Source of the DNA: SZUA-430 sp965227535
GTDB lineage: Bacteria; Pseudomonadota; Alphaproteobacteria; Micropepsales; Micropepsaceae
Length of the DNA: 64,000 nucleotides
Assembly: GCA_965227535.1 (NCBI GenBank)
Contig: OZ245761.1
Location: 1,922,001 to 1,986,000, forward strand
Direction of reading: 5' to 3'
Under the pieces are notes generated by a model. The model was not told the DNA's origin, searched no databases, and worked only from the letters and a program-made list of their open reading frames with translations. Each line of letters opens with the position of its first letter. Positions within the stretch are counted from its first letter, which is position 1. The position numbers and the translations under genes were made by a program. Below are positions 7,222 through 16,237 of this stretch, in pieces.

Positions 7222-8568
7222 TCAGCGAAACGTCAGCTGCAGCGAGATCATGTCGGCGTCGGCGTCCGTGCGCCCGACGAGATTGCCCCGCACCTCGTTC
7301 CCCGGCGTCGCCGCCGAGAGCAAGATGGGCTCGTCCGGGAACATCAACCGCGCATAGCCGACCTGCACCGCCATCGACTCCGTCAGATCGTGATGCACGC
7401 CGAACGCGATCCACGTGCGGTCAGAATCGGGAATGCGCGGATCGCGCGTTCCATCGCGCGTGGGGCTTTCGTCGAAAGCGACGCCCGCGCGCAAAACCCA
7501 ATCGGTCTGCGGCTGATAGCGAACGCCCACCGCGCCCAGCCACGTGTCCTTCCAGTCGTAGGTCTGGAAATTGTCCGGTTGGTTCGGATTGGCGAAGCGC
7601 ACGCGCAACTCGCGGATCTCGCTCCACTGCGTAAAGCCCGCTTCCGCAAGCACCGCCCATTCCGGCGTCAAATCGAACCGCGCGCCCACCTGAGCAACCG
7701 CAGGCGTGGTCAAATCGGTGAACCCGCGCGTATCGACGAAAGCGCCCGTCACGCCCGACAGCACGGCGCCGACGCCGTCCGCATCGAGCTCGAAATCGAC
7801 CTTGCCCTGCAATTCATGCTCGATCGCCGAGCGATAGAACGCCCCCAGCGACACGCCTTCGACCGGGCGCCACTGCGCGCCCAGAATGAAACCGAAGCCC
7901 CAGTCGCTGCCCACAACTTCGGCAAACCCGTCCTGTTGTCCCGGCAACGACCCCGGCACCAAGTTCACAGCCCCGATCGTCCCGAAGTCGATCGCGTTCG
8001 ACAGCGTCCCTTTCGCCCACTGCGCCTGAAGCCCGGCCGACAGCACCAGATCGTCCGTAATTTCATACGCAACGGACGGCGCCAAATTCGCCGTGACAAG
8101 CTTCGACTCCAGCGCGTAATACCGCCCGGCCCAGCCTGGATTGTATTTCGTGCCCAAACCCCACGGCACGCTGAGCGCAAAACCCGCCGTCAGCCGCTCG
8201 TCGATCCGAACACGCAACGACATGCCCGGTTCATAGGCATCGCGGATAAAGTCCGTCGGGTTCACCGACCCGCCCGTCGCCCCGCCGAGCGACGTCGTTG
8301 CGGTCGTGAACAAAGCTTCCGACGTCGGGTAGATCGCGTTGAACGTGAACTGCGCATCCCAATCGTCCACGCCCGAACTTGCTGCGGGATTGGTGGCCAG
8401 GAAGCCCGGCGCATCGGCCTGGGCGCTCGCCCCCGCGAAAGCGGTCGCCGTGGCGTCGAAGCCGTACTCGCGCAGGGCAAAGCCCGCCGCCTGGACCGAA
8501 CCGGCCCAAATCGGCACGCTTGTCACAACCGCGGCTAGAAAAACCGCGCGCCCAGCACTGCCGTGCAT
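7222..8568 (-). CDS. OmpP1/FadL-type outer-membrane transporter
   Basis: 448 residues from ATG 8568, preceded by GGGGTGTG. A signal peptide ends near SVQA, and the mature protein starts AGFALREYGFDATATAFAGA, the typical FadL N-terminal plug with a G-x-A-x-A-GA pattern and the following ATNPAA. The rest is alternating amphipathic strands ending in LQLTFR with terminal aromatic-basic residues, as for a beta-barrel. FadL proteins carry long-chain fatty acids and other hydrophobic compounds through the outer membrane. Neighbouring desaturase and hydrolase genes suit a lipid role. Confidence 0.9.
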   Translation of the reverse strand: MHGSAGRAVFLAAVVTSVPIWAGSVQAAGFALREYGFDATATAFAGASAQADAPGFLATNPAASSGVDDWDAQFTFNAIYPTSEALFTTATTSLGGATGGSVNPTDFIRDAYEPGMSLRVRIDERLTAGFALSVPWGLGTKYNPGWAGRYYALESKLVTANLAPSVAYEITDDLVLSAGLQAQWAKGTLSNAIDFGTIGAVNLVPGSLPGQQDGFAEVVGSDWGFGFILGAQWRPVEGVSLGAFYRSAIEHELQGKVDFELDADGVGAVLSGVTGAFVDTRGFTDLTTPAVAQVGARFDLTPEWAVLAEAGFTQWSEIRELRVRFANPNQPDNFQTYDWKDTWLGAVGVRYQPQTDWVLRAGVAFDESPTRDGTRDPRIPDSDRTWIAFGVHHDLTESMAVQVGYARLMFPDEPILLSAATPGNEVRGNLVGRTDADADMISLQLTFR

Positions 8569-8763
8569 CGCGACACACCCCACAACATGTAGATCTGATA
8601 AGTCTCACGGCCGGTAGGACAAGTCAAACCCACGGGGTCCAAAACATCAATGAAATGCAAAGGTTAGGGAAGTCTGAACGTCCCCACTCCGTAAGAGTGT
8701 CCTTAACTCGCCTGTCGCTAGAATTTGACCCAATACACGAAGACTCCGGTGGTGGGGATAAGC

Positions 8764-10206
<1,443 letters not shown>

Positions 10207-10213
10207 CCTACGC

Positions 10214-10236
10214 AGAGCGGCGCATAGCGCCGCTCT
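10214..10236. terminator. Hairpin terminator between convergent genes
   Basis: A perfect 10-bp stem, AGAGCGGCGC / GCGCCGCTCT, with a three-base loop lies 8 bases after the histidine kinase stop and 12 bases from the end of the convergent gene. Only a short T-poor tract follows, so it may act in both directions without being a classic U-tract terminator. Confidence 0.7.
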
Positions 10237-10248
10237 CGTTCGTATCGA

Positions 10249-10683
10249 TCAGTGATGCGCCTTGGCGTGATCGATAAACGCCTTAAGCGCCGCTTCGATT
10301 TCGCCCTTGTTATGCGCATGCTCGATCTTGCCGTGGAGGTCTTCGAGCTCCTTCGTCGCGCCGTGATCGTGCTCGATCTTCTCGATCTCGTGCAGCGCGT
10401 ATTCCTGCGCCTTCTTGAAGTCCTTCTCGTGGTGCACGTGATCGAGCACCGCTTCGATGGCGTGCAGGACGGCATCGCTTGTCTTCGCCATCGGCGCGGC
10501 GAGCGGCACGGCGAATCTCGCCGACGCCAGCGCGTGAATAACCTCCATCGGCACCTTCACCGACTTCGTCTTGCCCGACACGCGGCCCAACAAAAATCCG
10601 ATCGCAAACAGGCTTGCCGACAGCAAGGCCGCGACGGCAAAAATCTCAAACTGAACCACGTCCACGTTCTGAAGCAGCTGCAT
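10249..10683 (-). CDS. Single-pass membrane protein with charged helical C-terminus, unknown function
   Basis: 144 residues from ATG 10683, preceded by GTGGGGACGAAA. One membrane helix (about 11-34, FEIFAVAALLSASLFAIGFLLG) is followed by a soluble helical part rich in His, Glu and Lys (HVHHEKDF, EHDHGATKELEDLHGKIEHAH), which could bind metal or form a coiled coil. I do not recognise a family. It is convergent with the histidine kinase gene and has 308 bases of untranslated sequence upstream. Confidence 0.75.
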   Translation of the reverse strand: MQLLQNVDVVQFEIFAVAALLSASLFAIGFLLGRVSGKTKSVKVPMEVIHALASARFAVPLAAPMAKTSDAVLHAIEAVLDHVHHEKDFKKAQEYALHEIEKIEHDHGATKELEDLHGKIEHAHNKGEIEAALKAFIDHAKAHH

Positions 10684-10991
10684 TTTCGTCCCCACGAGAT
10701 ATTGGGCCGACGAGTACCAAATTATGTGCGCGAGAGCATGGATGTTTACGCAATGAGACCCATTTGTGATTGCCCATGTGCGAATATTGAAACACGAATC
10801 CGGGCCGTTTCCCGCGCTCCTTGTGGCTTCAATCGGAGAGTTCGCTTGCGAGGCGCTTCTGAAATTTCGGGGACAGCACGGCGCGCACGAACGATCTTCG
10901 ATTCCGCTCTCCCAGAACGGGAAATCCGCCTAGGCGTCAGTCGTTGAACTTGCTGGACGCAAAATAGGTCGCGTCAGACGGCGCCGAGACT
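10684..10991. other. Intergenic region, no feature seen
   Basis: 308 bases between the start of the small membrane-protein gene and the stop of the SCO1-like gene. No reading frame with a ribosome site, no RNA-gene signature and no strong hairpin were found. A promoter for the minus-strand gene is expected here. Confidence 0.5.
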
Positions 10992-11627
10992 CTACGGCGC
11001 GCCCTTCGCCAACCGCTCCAACTTCGCCAACGCCGTCGCGGCGTCTTCGCCGTAAGCGATGCTGCCGGCAAAGCCGCCCTTCGCGTCGATCAAATAAACC
11101 GTCGCGTCGTGATCCATCGTATACCCCGCGCCGCCTTCGATTTTGGCCTTCGCGTAATAGACGCGCAGCGGCTTGGCGATCGCCGCGATTTGATCCGCCG
11201 CACCGGTCAGCCCACGAATGCGCGGATCGAACTGCGCCATGTAAGGCTTCAACTCCGCCGGCGTATCGCGTTCCGGATCGACGGTGACGAAGTACACGCC
11301 AAGCTTGTCGGCGTCCGCTCCCATCTTTCCCAACGTTCCCGACAGCGACGCCATCGTCGTCGGGCAAACTTCCGGACAATACGTGAAGCCGAAGAACACG
11401 ACGGCCGGCCGTCCCAGCACGTCAGCCTCGCTCACCGCCACGCCGTTCTGATCGGTGAGCTTGAACGACCCGACGACCGGTGAGCCGATTGCGAATTTGC
11501 CCTGCGGCGCCGGCGCGCGCCCGCCGACGTCGACGAGACCCAGTCCCGCCGCAAGCCAACCCAACGCCAACACGCCGATCAGCGCAAACGCGCCGTAGCG
11601 GATGATGCGCAGGGTCTCAATGGTCAT
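10992..11627 (-). CDS. SCO1/SenC-family copper chaperone
   Basis: 211 residues from ATG 11627. One N-terminal membrane anchor (about 10-32) is followed by a thioredoxin-like domain. The copper site is visible: CPEVC (Cys84, Cys88) and a distal His173 in YTMDHDATVY. SCO proteins deliver copper to the CuA centre of cytochrome c oxidase or act as thiol reductants in the periplasm. The start overlaps the PCuAC gene by 11 bases, so the two copper proteins form an operon and probably act in sequence. Confidence 0.93.
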   Translation of the reverse strand: MTIETLRIIRYGAFALIGVLALGWLAAGLGLVDVGGRAPAPQGKFAIGSPVVGSFKLTDQNGVAVSEADVLGRPAVVFFGFTYCPEVCPTTMASLSGTLGKMGADADKLGVYFVTVDPERDTPAELKPYMAQFDPRIRGLTGAADQIAAIAKPLRVYYAKAKIEGGAGYTMDHDATVYLIDAKGGFAGSIAYGEDAATALAKLERLAKGAP

Positions 11628-12087
11628 GGCCGCCGCCCATGGCGCGAACGGCAAACGCCGCATCGACGCGCATCCCGTTGTCGAAGTTCAGCGTCACCTT
11701 CACGCTTTCGCCTTCGACCAGCGGCTTCTGCAAGCCGACCAGCATCAGATGCAACCCGCCCGGCTTCAGTTCGACCGCGCCGCCGACGGGGATCTCAAGT
11801 CCGCCCTCGACCGGCCGCATGATCATGACGCCATTGTCCATGGTCATCGAATGGACCTCGACGCTTTGGCAAACGGCACTTTCACCGCCGGTCAGCTTAA
11901 CCGGCGTGCGGCCGTCGTTGCGGATCGTCAAATATCCGGCAGCCACCGTCGCACCGGACGGCGTCGCATTGGACCATGGATCGCTGACCGTGATGCTATG
12001 GGTGGGCGCGGGTGAACAGGCGCCAAGCGCGGCAAAGGCGGACACGCCGAGAACGGCGAAAACAAGACGGCGCGAAACGATCGTCAT
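11617..12087 (-). CDS. PCuAC-type periplasmic copper chaperone lipoprotein
   Basis: 156 residues from ATG 12087, with a strong AAGGAGCC ribosome site. The lipobox LGAC places the lipidated Cys at 24. The copper ligands of the PCuAC/DUF461 family are present: His79 and Met81 in VEVHSMTM, Met90, then His113 and Met115 in GLHLM, close to the H-x10-M-x21-H-x-M signature. The C-terminus GGGHDH adds His. PCuAC passes Cu(I) to SCO1 or directly to cytochrome oxidase; the overlapping SCO1 gene supports this. Confidence 0.92.
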   Translation of the reverse strand: MTIVSRRLVFAVLGVSAFAALGACSPAPTHSITVSDPWSNATPSGATVAAGYLTIRNDGRTPVKLTGGESAVCQSVEVHSMTMDNGVMIMRPVEGGLEIPVGGAVELKPGGLHLMLVGLQKPLVEGESVKVTLNFDNGMRVDAAFAVRAMGGGHDH

Positions 12088-12132
12088 GAGAAGGCTCCTT
12101 GAATCGGAAGAAGGAAAAGCACGAAACAGCAT

Positions 12133-12148
12133 CACCCCGAAAGGGGTG
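12133..12148 (-). terminator. Small GC hairpin between methyltransferase and copper genes
   Basis: CACCCC-GAAA-GGGGTG forms a six-bp stem about 70 bases past the methyltransferase stop and 46 bases before the PCuAC start. The minus strand lacks a good T-run after it, so it is a weak terminator candidate. Confidence 0.4.
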
Positions 12149-12220
12149 CGCGCGACGCATGTCGAGGATGTGAGGTCAAACCGCCGGAGGGCCCGTGGGC
12201 GAAGGAAAGACGAGTAAGCG

Positions 12221-13669
12221 TCAGCCCTCTTTGCGCACGAATAGCAGCCGCACGCGGCCCGTAGGCTCCAGTTCCGTCCAGCCCCGCGCACCGGCAAGGC
12301 CTTCGGTCCAGCCCATCATATCTTTGTCGCTGCGGTAGAAGAGGTGCCAATCCGTGATGAATTCCATCGGCCACAGGTTGCTGAGTTCGGTCTCGTTCAT
12401 GTTGCCGATGATCAGCATGCCGCCCGGCGCCAGACGTTCGTAGAGCCTGGCGGCCAATGCCCGCGCCCGCCGGTCGATCAGATAGTCGATCAGCCCGACC
12501 GAATAGATCAGATCCTGCGGCCCGACATCGTCCAGCCACGCGCCGCCGCGCAGCACGTCGGTGAACGACACGTTGATCGCCTGCACCTTCGCCTGCGGCT
12601 TCGCGCTGAGCGTCAGCGGATGCGCATGCTCATAAGCATAGGCAAGCGCGTTCGCCTCTTGATCGATCAGCGTGAAGCGCACCGGTCCCTGCGGCGCCTC
12701 CGGATCCTTCAGATAAAGCTCCACCTCGCGCGCCGACCCGCAACCGAGGCTCAGAACGCGCACCGGCGTGTCGCCTTTGTTCGCCCGCACGGCGTCGCCC
12801 AAAATCTTGCGCACGACATGCATGCGCGTGCCGATGCATTCGGCGACATCGAGCCCGATGCGGTGCATCAGCTGTCCATAAACGTCGGCGCCTTCGCGCT
12901 GCCAGTCATAGACGTAGTTCATGATCTCGAAATCGCCTGGATAACCCGCCGGCTTGTAATAGCTGCGATGCCAGACCGGCCCATGATTGAGTTCCGGCGT
13001 GACGACGAGCTCGGTATATTCCTTCATCGCCTCAAGCCGCTTCTTGTCGGCCATGACGTCGACGACGAGTTGATTGCCGGCGAGCCACAGGCTGCGCCAT
13101 TGTGGAATGATGCGCTCTTCGCACATCGCATACGCCTCGTCGATCGACATGCCCGACGATTGATGCGGAAACGGTTTGACGCTGGCTTCGACGACCGAGC
13201 GATAGGCGCGCAGGAAACGCAGCACGTCGGCGCAATGCGCACGATACTCCTGACTGACCAATCCACCCACATGCGGATCGAGCGTCGCGAGCTGTTGCGA
13301 GATTCGCGCTTGCGCATTGCGGCGCAGAAGCGAATGGAAATCGACGACGCCGTCGACGAGATTGAGCGCGACCTTCGATCCAAACACCGACCGTTCGGCG
13401 CGCACGACCTTCGCCCTGCCTTCGAAAATCGAAAGCCCGGCTTGTTTCACCGCAAAAGGAATGAGTTCCCCAACCTCGAACGTCGCATCGACGCTCTGGT
13501 TGGCCGTCACGCTCACGCCCGTCAAACTGATGTCGCTCAGACGGAAAATCGCCGCCTTCAGCCACACCTTCGGCGGCGCGCCCGCGAACAGATCGGCGGC
13601 CTCATAACGCTTGGGCCGAAAGAAGATTTGCCGGCCGCTAGAGCCCTTTAATTCCTCGTATGCGAGCAT
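12221..13669 (-). CDS. PilZ-like domain fused to a class I SAM methyltransferase
   Basis: 482 residues from ATG 13669 (GGGGAG ribosome site). The N-terminal 110 residues look like a PilZ domain: basic patch RQIFFRPKR at 13-21 and the D-x-S-x-x-G motif DISLTG at 46-51, which with the Arg residues binds cyclic di-GMP in true PilZ proteins. A helical linker follows, then a Rossmann methyltransferase with the SAM loop LSLGCGSARE (306-315) and LIDQEA as motif II. The C-terminal half (NMNETELSNLWPMEF region) resembles the PhcB-like family that makes 3-hydroxypalmitate methyl ester signals. The substrate here is unknown. It is divergent from the Nudix gene. Confidence 0.8.
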   Translation of the reverse strand: MLAYEELKGSSGRQIFFRPKRYEAADLFAGAPPKVWLKAAIFRLSDISLTGVSVTANQSVDATFEVGELIPFAVKQAGLSIFEGRAKVVRAERSVFGSKVALNLVDGVVDFHSLLRRNAQARISQQLATLDPHVGGLVSQEYRAHCADVLRFLRAYRSVVEASVKPFPHQSSGMSIDEAYAMCEERIIPQWRSLWLAGNQLVVDVMADKKRLEAMKEYTELVVTPELNHGPVWHRSYYKPAGYPGDFEIMNYVYDWQREGADVYGQLMHRIGLDVAECIGTRMHVVRKILGDAVRANKGDTPVRVLSLGCGSAREVELYLKDPEAPQGPVRFTLIDQEANALAYAYEHAHPLTLSAKPQAKVQAINVSFTDVLRGGAWLDDVGPQDLIYSVGLIDYLIDRRARALAARLYERLAPGGMLIIGNMNETELSNLWPMEFITDWHLFYRSDKDMMGWTEGLAGARGWTELEPTGRVRLLFVRKEG

Positions 13670-13871
13670 GCTCTCCCCATGCGTGAATCGCCCGCCCGTG
13701 CCCACTTATGCACGTTGCATTCCTATAGCGATATTCCGTAGACGGAGGAAGGGTGTGCCACGTCTCTTCCAGCCTTTAGACTTTGATTGACAACAGTAAA
13801 TGGCGCGTTAACCAAGCGGGCTGACGCGAAATCAAGCAACTGTCGTTTCCGTCATCAACAACGGTGAAAAA

Positions 13872-14282
13872 ATGCGGCACATGACCCCGGCCTTGACCGT
13901 CGACGCGGTCGTTTTCGATGCACAAGGTGCGCTGCTTCTCATCCGCCGAAAATTCCCGCCTTTCAAAGGCCGGTACGCTTTACCGGGCGGCTTTGTAGAG
14001 GTCGGAGAGACGGTCGAAACGGCCGTCGCGCGCGAGCTGCAGGAAGAGACCGGATTGAAATCCAAATCGCTGCGTCTCGTCGGAATTTATTCCGATCCAA
14101 AGCGCGATCCCCGCCGCCACACGGTCTCCGTTGCATTTGTGGTACAAACAGCCGGAAAGAATCCAAAGGCCGGCGACGACGCCGAGGCCGCCGAATTCGT
14201 CGCCGATTGGCGCGGTAAGAAACTGGCCTTCGACCACAACAAGATCGTGGCGGACGCGCTGAAGCTGACTGCAAAATCCTAA
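13872..14282 (+). CDS. Nudix hydrolase
   Basis: 136 residues carrying an exact Nudix box (G-x5-E-x7-REUxEExGU) at residues 40-62, with Glu46, Arg54, Glu55, Glu58 and Glu59. The preceding LLIRRKFPPFKGRYALPGG segment is typical of ADP-ribose pyrophosphatase-like members. Such enzymes cut a nucleoside diphosphate linked to another group, using Mg. The precise substrate cannot be read. It is single, followed by a long palindromic repeat. Confidence 0.9.
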   Translation: MRHMTPALTVDAVVFDAQGALLLIRRKFPPFKGRYALPGGFVEVGETVETAVARELQEETGLKSKSLRLVGIYSDPKRDPRRHTVSVAFVVQTAGKNPKAGDDAEAAEFVADWRGKKLAFDHNKIVADALKLTAKS

Positions 14283-14637
14283 ATCCACAAACGTCAGAAG
14301 TGCAAAAGACTCCCCTCGCCTGCCCTTTAGGCCGGGAGAGGGGCCGGGGGTGAGGGTGGGCGCCACAAACTCAGCGAAGAAAAGATTGAACCACCAAGCC
14401 CACCAAGCCCACCAAGCCCACCAAGCCGCTCGCTTAACGCATGTGTGTGCGCAAGCTTGTCGGATTGTTGGCGCGGAGCGCCATTGAAAAAAGCTGGCAA
14501 CCAAGTCGACAACGCACCGACAGCTTGGTGTGCTTGGTGGTTCAATCTTCTTCTCACGACAGCGGAGAGCCCACCCTCACCCCCGGCCCCTCTCCCGCCC
14601 TAAAGGGCAGGCGAGGGGAGAAGAAAAGCTATCGCCG
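14283..14637. other. Intergenic region filled by a family C repeat
   Basis: The 355 bases between the Nudix stop and the Gfo/Idh stop consist almost entirely of the long palindrome at 14310-14620. I see no gene. The genes on either side converge, so the element may also end transcription. Confidence 0.7.
14310..14620. repeat. Long composite palindrome, family C copy 1
   Basis: 311 bases. The outer arms are inverted copies beginning CTCCCCTCGCCTGCCC and including the GAGAGGGGCCGGGGGTGAGG tract. Inner arms are a CACCAAGC-rich stretch on the left and its inverted counterpart GCTTGGTGTGCTTGGTGG on the right. The left inner arm holds four exact tandem copies of CACCAAGCC (14392-14427). The second copy, 288 bases, is at 25015-25302 and shares the same nested plan. 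No open frame with coding character is inside. Confidence 0.85.
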
Positions 14638-15618
14638 TCAAGTTCCGCGCAGCGCCACGGCACGCACCGCATCGATCGCCGTCATCGATTTCACCGGATC
14701 GTCGTCGGCCAACGGAAACCCGGCGCCGTCGAGCAACGCGGCGACGACGTGCTCAAGCTGCGCCGCAAAGGTCGACGGCCCTTCAACGACCTCTTTCCGG
14801 TCCGCGCCGTCTGCGTGAATTTCGAGCACATGCCCCATCTGCGGCGCGAGCGGATTGATGACACGCAAACGGCCGCGAGTTCCCTCAACATCGAGCATCG
14901 CCTGAACCGACTCGCCGCCCATGCGGCAAGAAACCCGCGCCAGCGCACCCGATGGAAATGCAAGCTGAGCCGTCGTCTCGACATCGACGCCGTCGACCAT
15001 GCGCATCCGCGCCGACGTAACCGTCGGCTCGCCGCCGGCCACAACGCGCGCCCACTGCAACGGATAACAGCCCAGATCCATCAGCGCGCCACCGCCCAGC
15101 GACGCGTTCCATCGAAACTCATCAGCAGTGCGCGCAATCGGAACCTGAAAGACCGCGTCGATGTTCTTGATGTCGCCGATCCCCCCGGTTCGCACCAGCG
15201 CCACAATCCGATGCCACAACTCGTGATGCCGATAATGAAACGCCTCAAACACGCGCCGCCCCGATCGCTGGGCAGCAGTCAGGATTGCCCGCGCCTGATC
15301 CGCGTTCATCGCAAACGGCTTCTCGACCAGCACATGCTTGCCCGCTTCCAGCGCCCTGATTGCCACAGCCGCATGCACCGAAGGCGGCGTCGCCACATAG
15401 ATGAGATCGACCGAAGGATCGCCGATCAACGCGTCATAACTCGCATAGGCGCGTCCCGCGCCGTGTTCCGCGGCGAAAGCCTGCGCGCGCGCGGGATCGC
15501 GCGCCGCAATCCCCGCGAGTTCCACGCGCCGGTTTTCTTTCGCCGGCGCCACCATGGCGTAGACAGCAACGCGCGCCGCGCCGATGATGCCGATCCGAAG
15601 CTGTGTCTTGTCTCCCAT
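14638..15618 (-). CDS. Gfo/Idh/MocA-family NAD(P)-dependent oxidoreductase
   Basis: 326 residues from ATG 15618; an ATG four codons upstream (15630) is equally possible. The Rossmann start LRIGIIGAARVA, the ATPPSVHA strand end and the signature GKHVLVEKPFA (conserved Glu-Lys-Pro) identify the family. Later GGGALMDLGCYPL contains the conserved G-x-x-D-x-x-x-H/Y region. Members oxidise or reduce sugars, inositols and dihydrodiols; the substrate is not evident. It is divergent from the GNAT gene with only about 20 bases between start codons. Confidence 0.9.
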   Translation of the reverse strand: MGDKTQLRIGIIGAARVAVYAMVAPAKENRRVELAGIAARDPARAQAFAAEHGAGRAYASYDALIGDPSVDLIYVATPPSVHAAVAIRALEAGKHVLVEKPFAMNADQARAILTAAQRSGRRVFEAFHYRHHELWHRIVALVRTGGIGDIKNIDAVFQVPIARTADEFRWNASLGGGALMDLGCYPLQWARVVAGGEPTVTSARMRMVDGVDVETTAQLAFPSGALARVSCRMGGESVQAMLDVEGTRGRLRVINPLAPQMGHVLEIHADGADRKEVVEGPSTFAAQLEHVVAALLDGAGFPLADDDPVKSMTAIDAVRAVALRGT

Positions 15619-15639
15619 GACGCCAAACATGCGCGATCG

Positions 15640-16164
15640 ATGACCCCGGCGCAAACGAACATCGCCATCCGCCTGCGCGTCTCCACCGACGACGCGGCCA
15701 TCGCAGCCGTCGTGACAGCGGCCTTTGGCGGCCCCAATGAGGCCGCGCTGATCGCGCAACTGCGCACCGACGGCGACATGGTCGCGGAATTCGTAGCGCT
15801 CGACGCGCGCACCGTGATCGGCCACATCGCTTTCTCACGATTGGATGTACAGGCGGGATCGGAAGCCTTGCGCGCCATCGCTCTCGCGCCCGTCGCCGTC
15901 GTCCCCGATCGTCAACGCCAAGGCATCGGCGGCGCACTGATCCGCCACGCGCACACCTGCCTGCGCGACGAAGGCGAAGAACTGGTCGTCGTGCTGGGCC
16001 ACCCGGCCTACTATCCGCAGTTCGGCTTCTCGAGCCTTCTCGCCAAACTCCTCGACGCGCCTTACCACGGCGAGGCGTTCATGGCCGTGGAGCTGAAGCC
16101 CGGCATCCTTGGCGCGCTCAAGTGGCGCGTCTTCTACCCGCGCGCCTTCGCCGGCGCGCATTGA
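15640..16164 (+). CDS. GNAT-family N-acetyltransferase (YhbS-like)
   Basis: 174 residues. The first ATG giving a complete domain is at 15640. IAIRLRVSTDDAAI opens the fold, the acetyl-CoA loop is VVPDRQRQGIGGALI (motif A, R/Q-x-x-G-x-G/A), and VVVLGHPAYYPQFGFS is typical of the YhbS-like N-acetyltransferase subgroup. Such enzymes transfer acetyl groups to small molecules or proteins. The open frame extends far upstream, but that part is antisense to the Gfo/Idh gene and has no coding character of its own. Confidence 0.85.
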   Translation: MTPAQTNIAIRLRVSTDDAAIAAVVTAAFGGPNEAALIAQLRTDGDMVAEFVALDARTVIGHIAFSRLDVQAGSEALRAIALAPVAVVPDRQRQGIGGALIRHAHTCLRDEGEELVVVLGHPAYYPQFGFSSLLAKLLDAPYHGEAFMAVELKPGILGALKWRVFYPRAFAGAH

Positions 16165-16237
16165 CATATATTTCCACTTTTTGTTAAATAATTTCGCATG
16201 ACACAGCTAGCCCGCACGCCGAGGCAAAAGCGGTCGC

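Noticed and set aside
14392..14427. Four tandem CACCAAGCC units as a possible CRISPR
   Set aside because: Units are nine bases without spacers and are part of a larger palindrome. No cas gene is present.
14530..15639. N-terminal extension of the GNAT gene
   Set aside because: The extra 370 codons are antisense to the Gfo/Idh gene and cross a repeat. The acetyltransferase domain starts at 15640.
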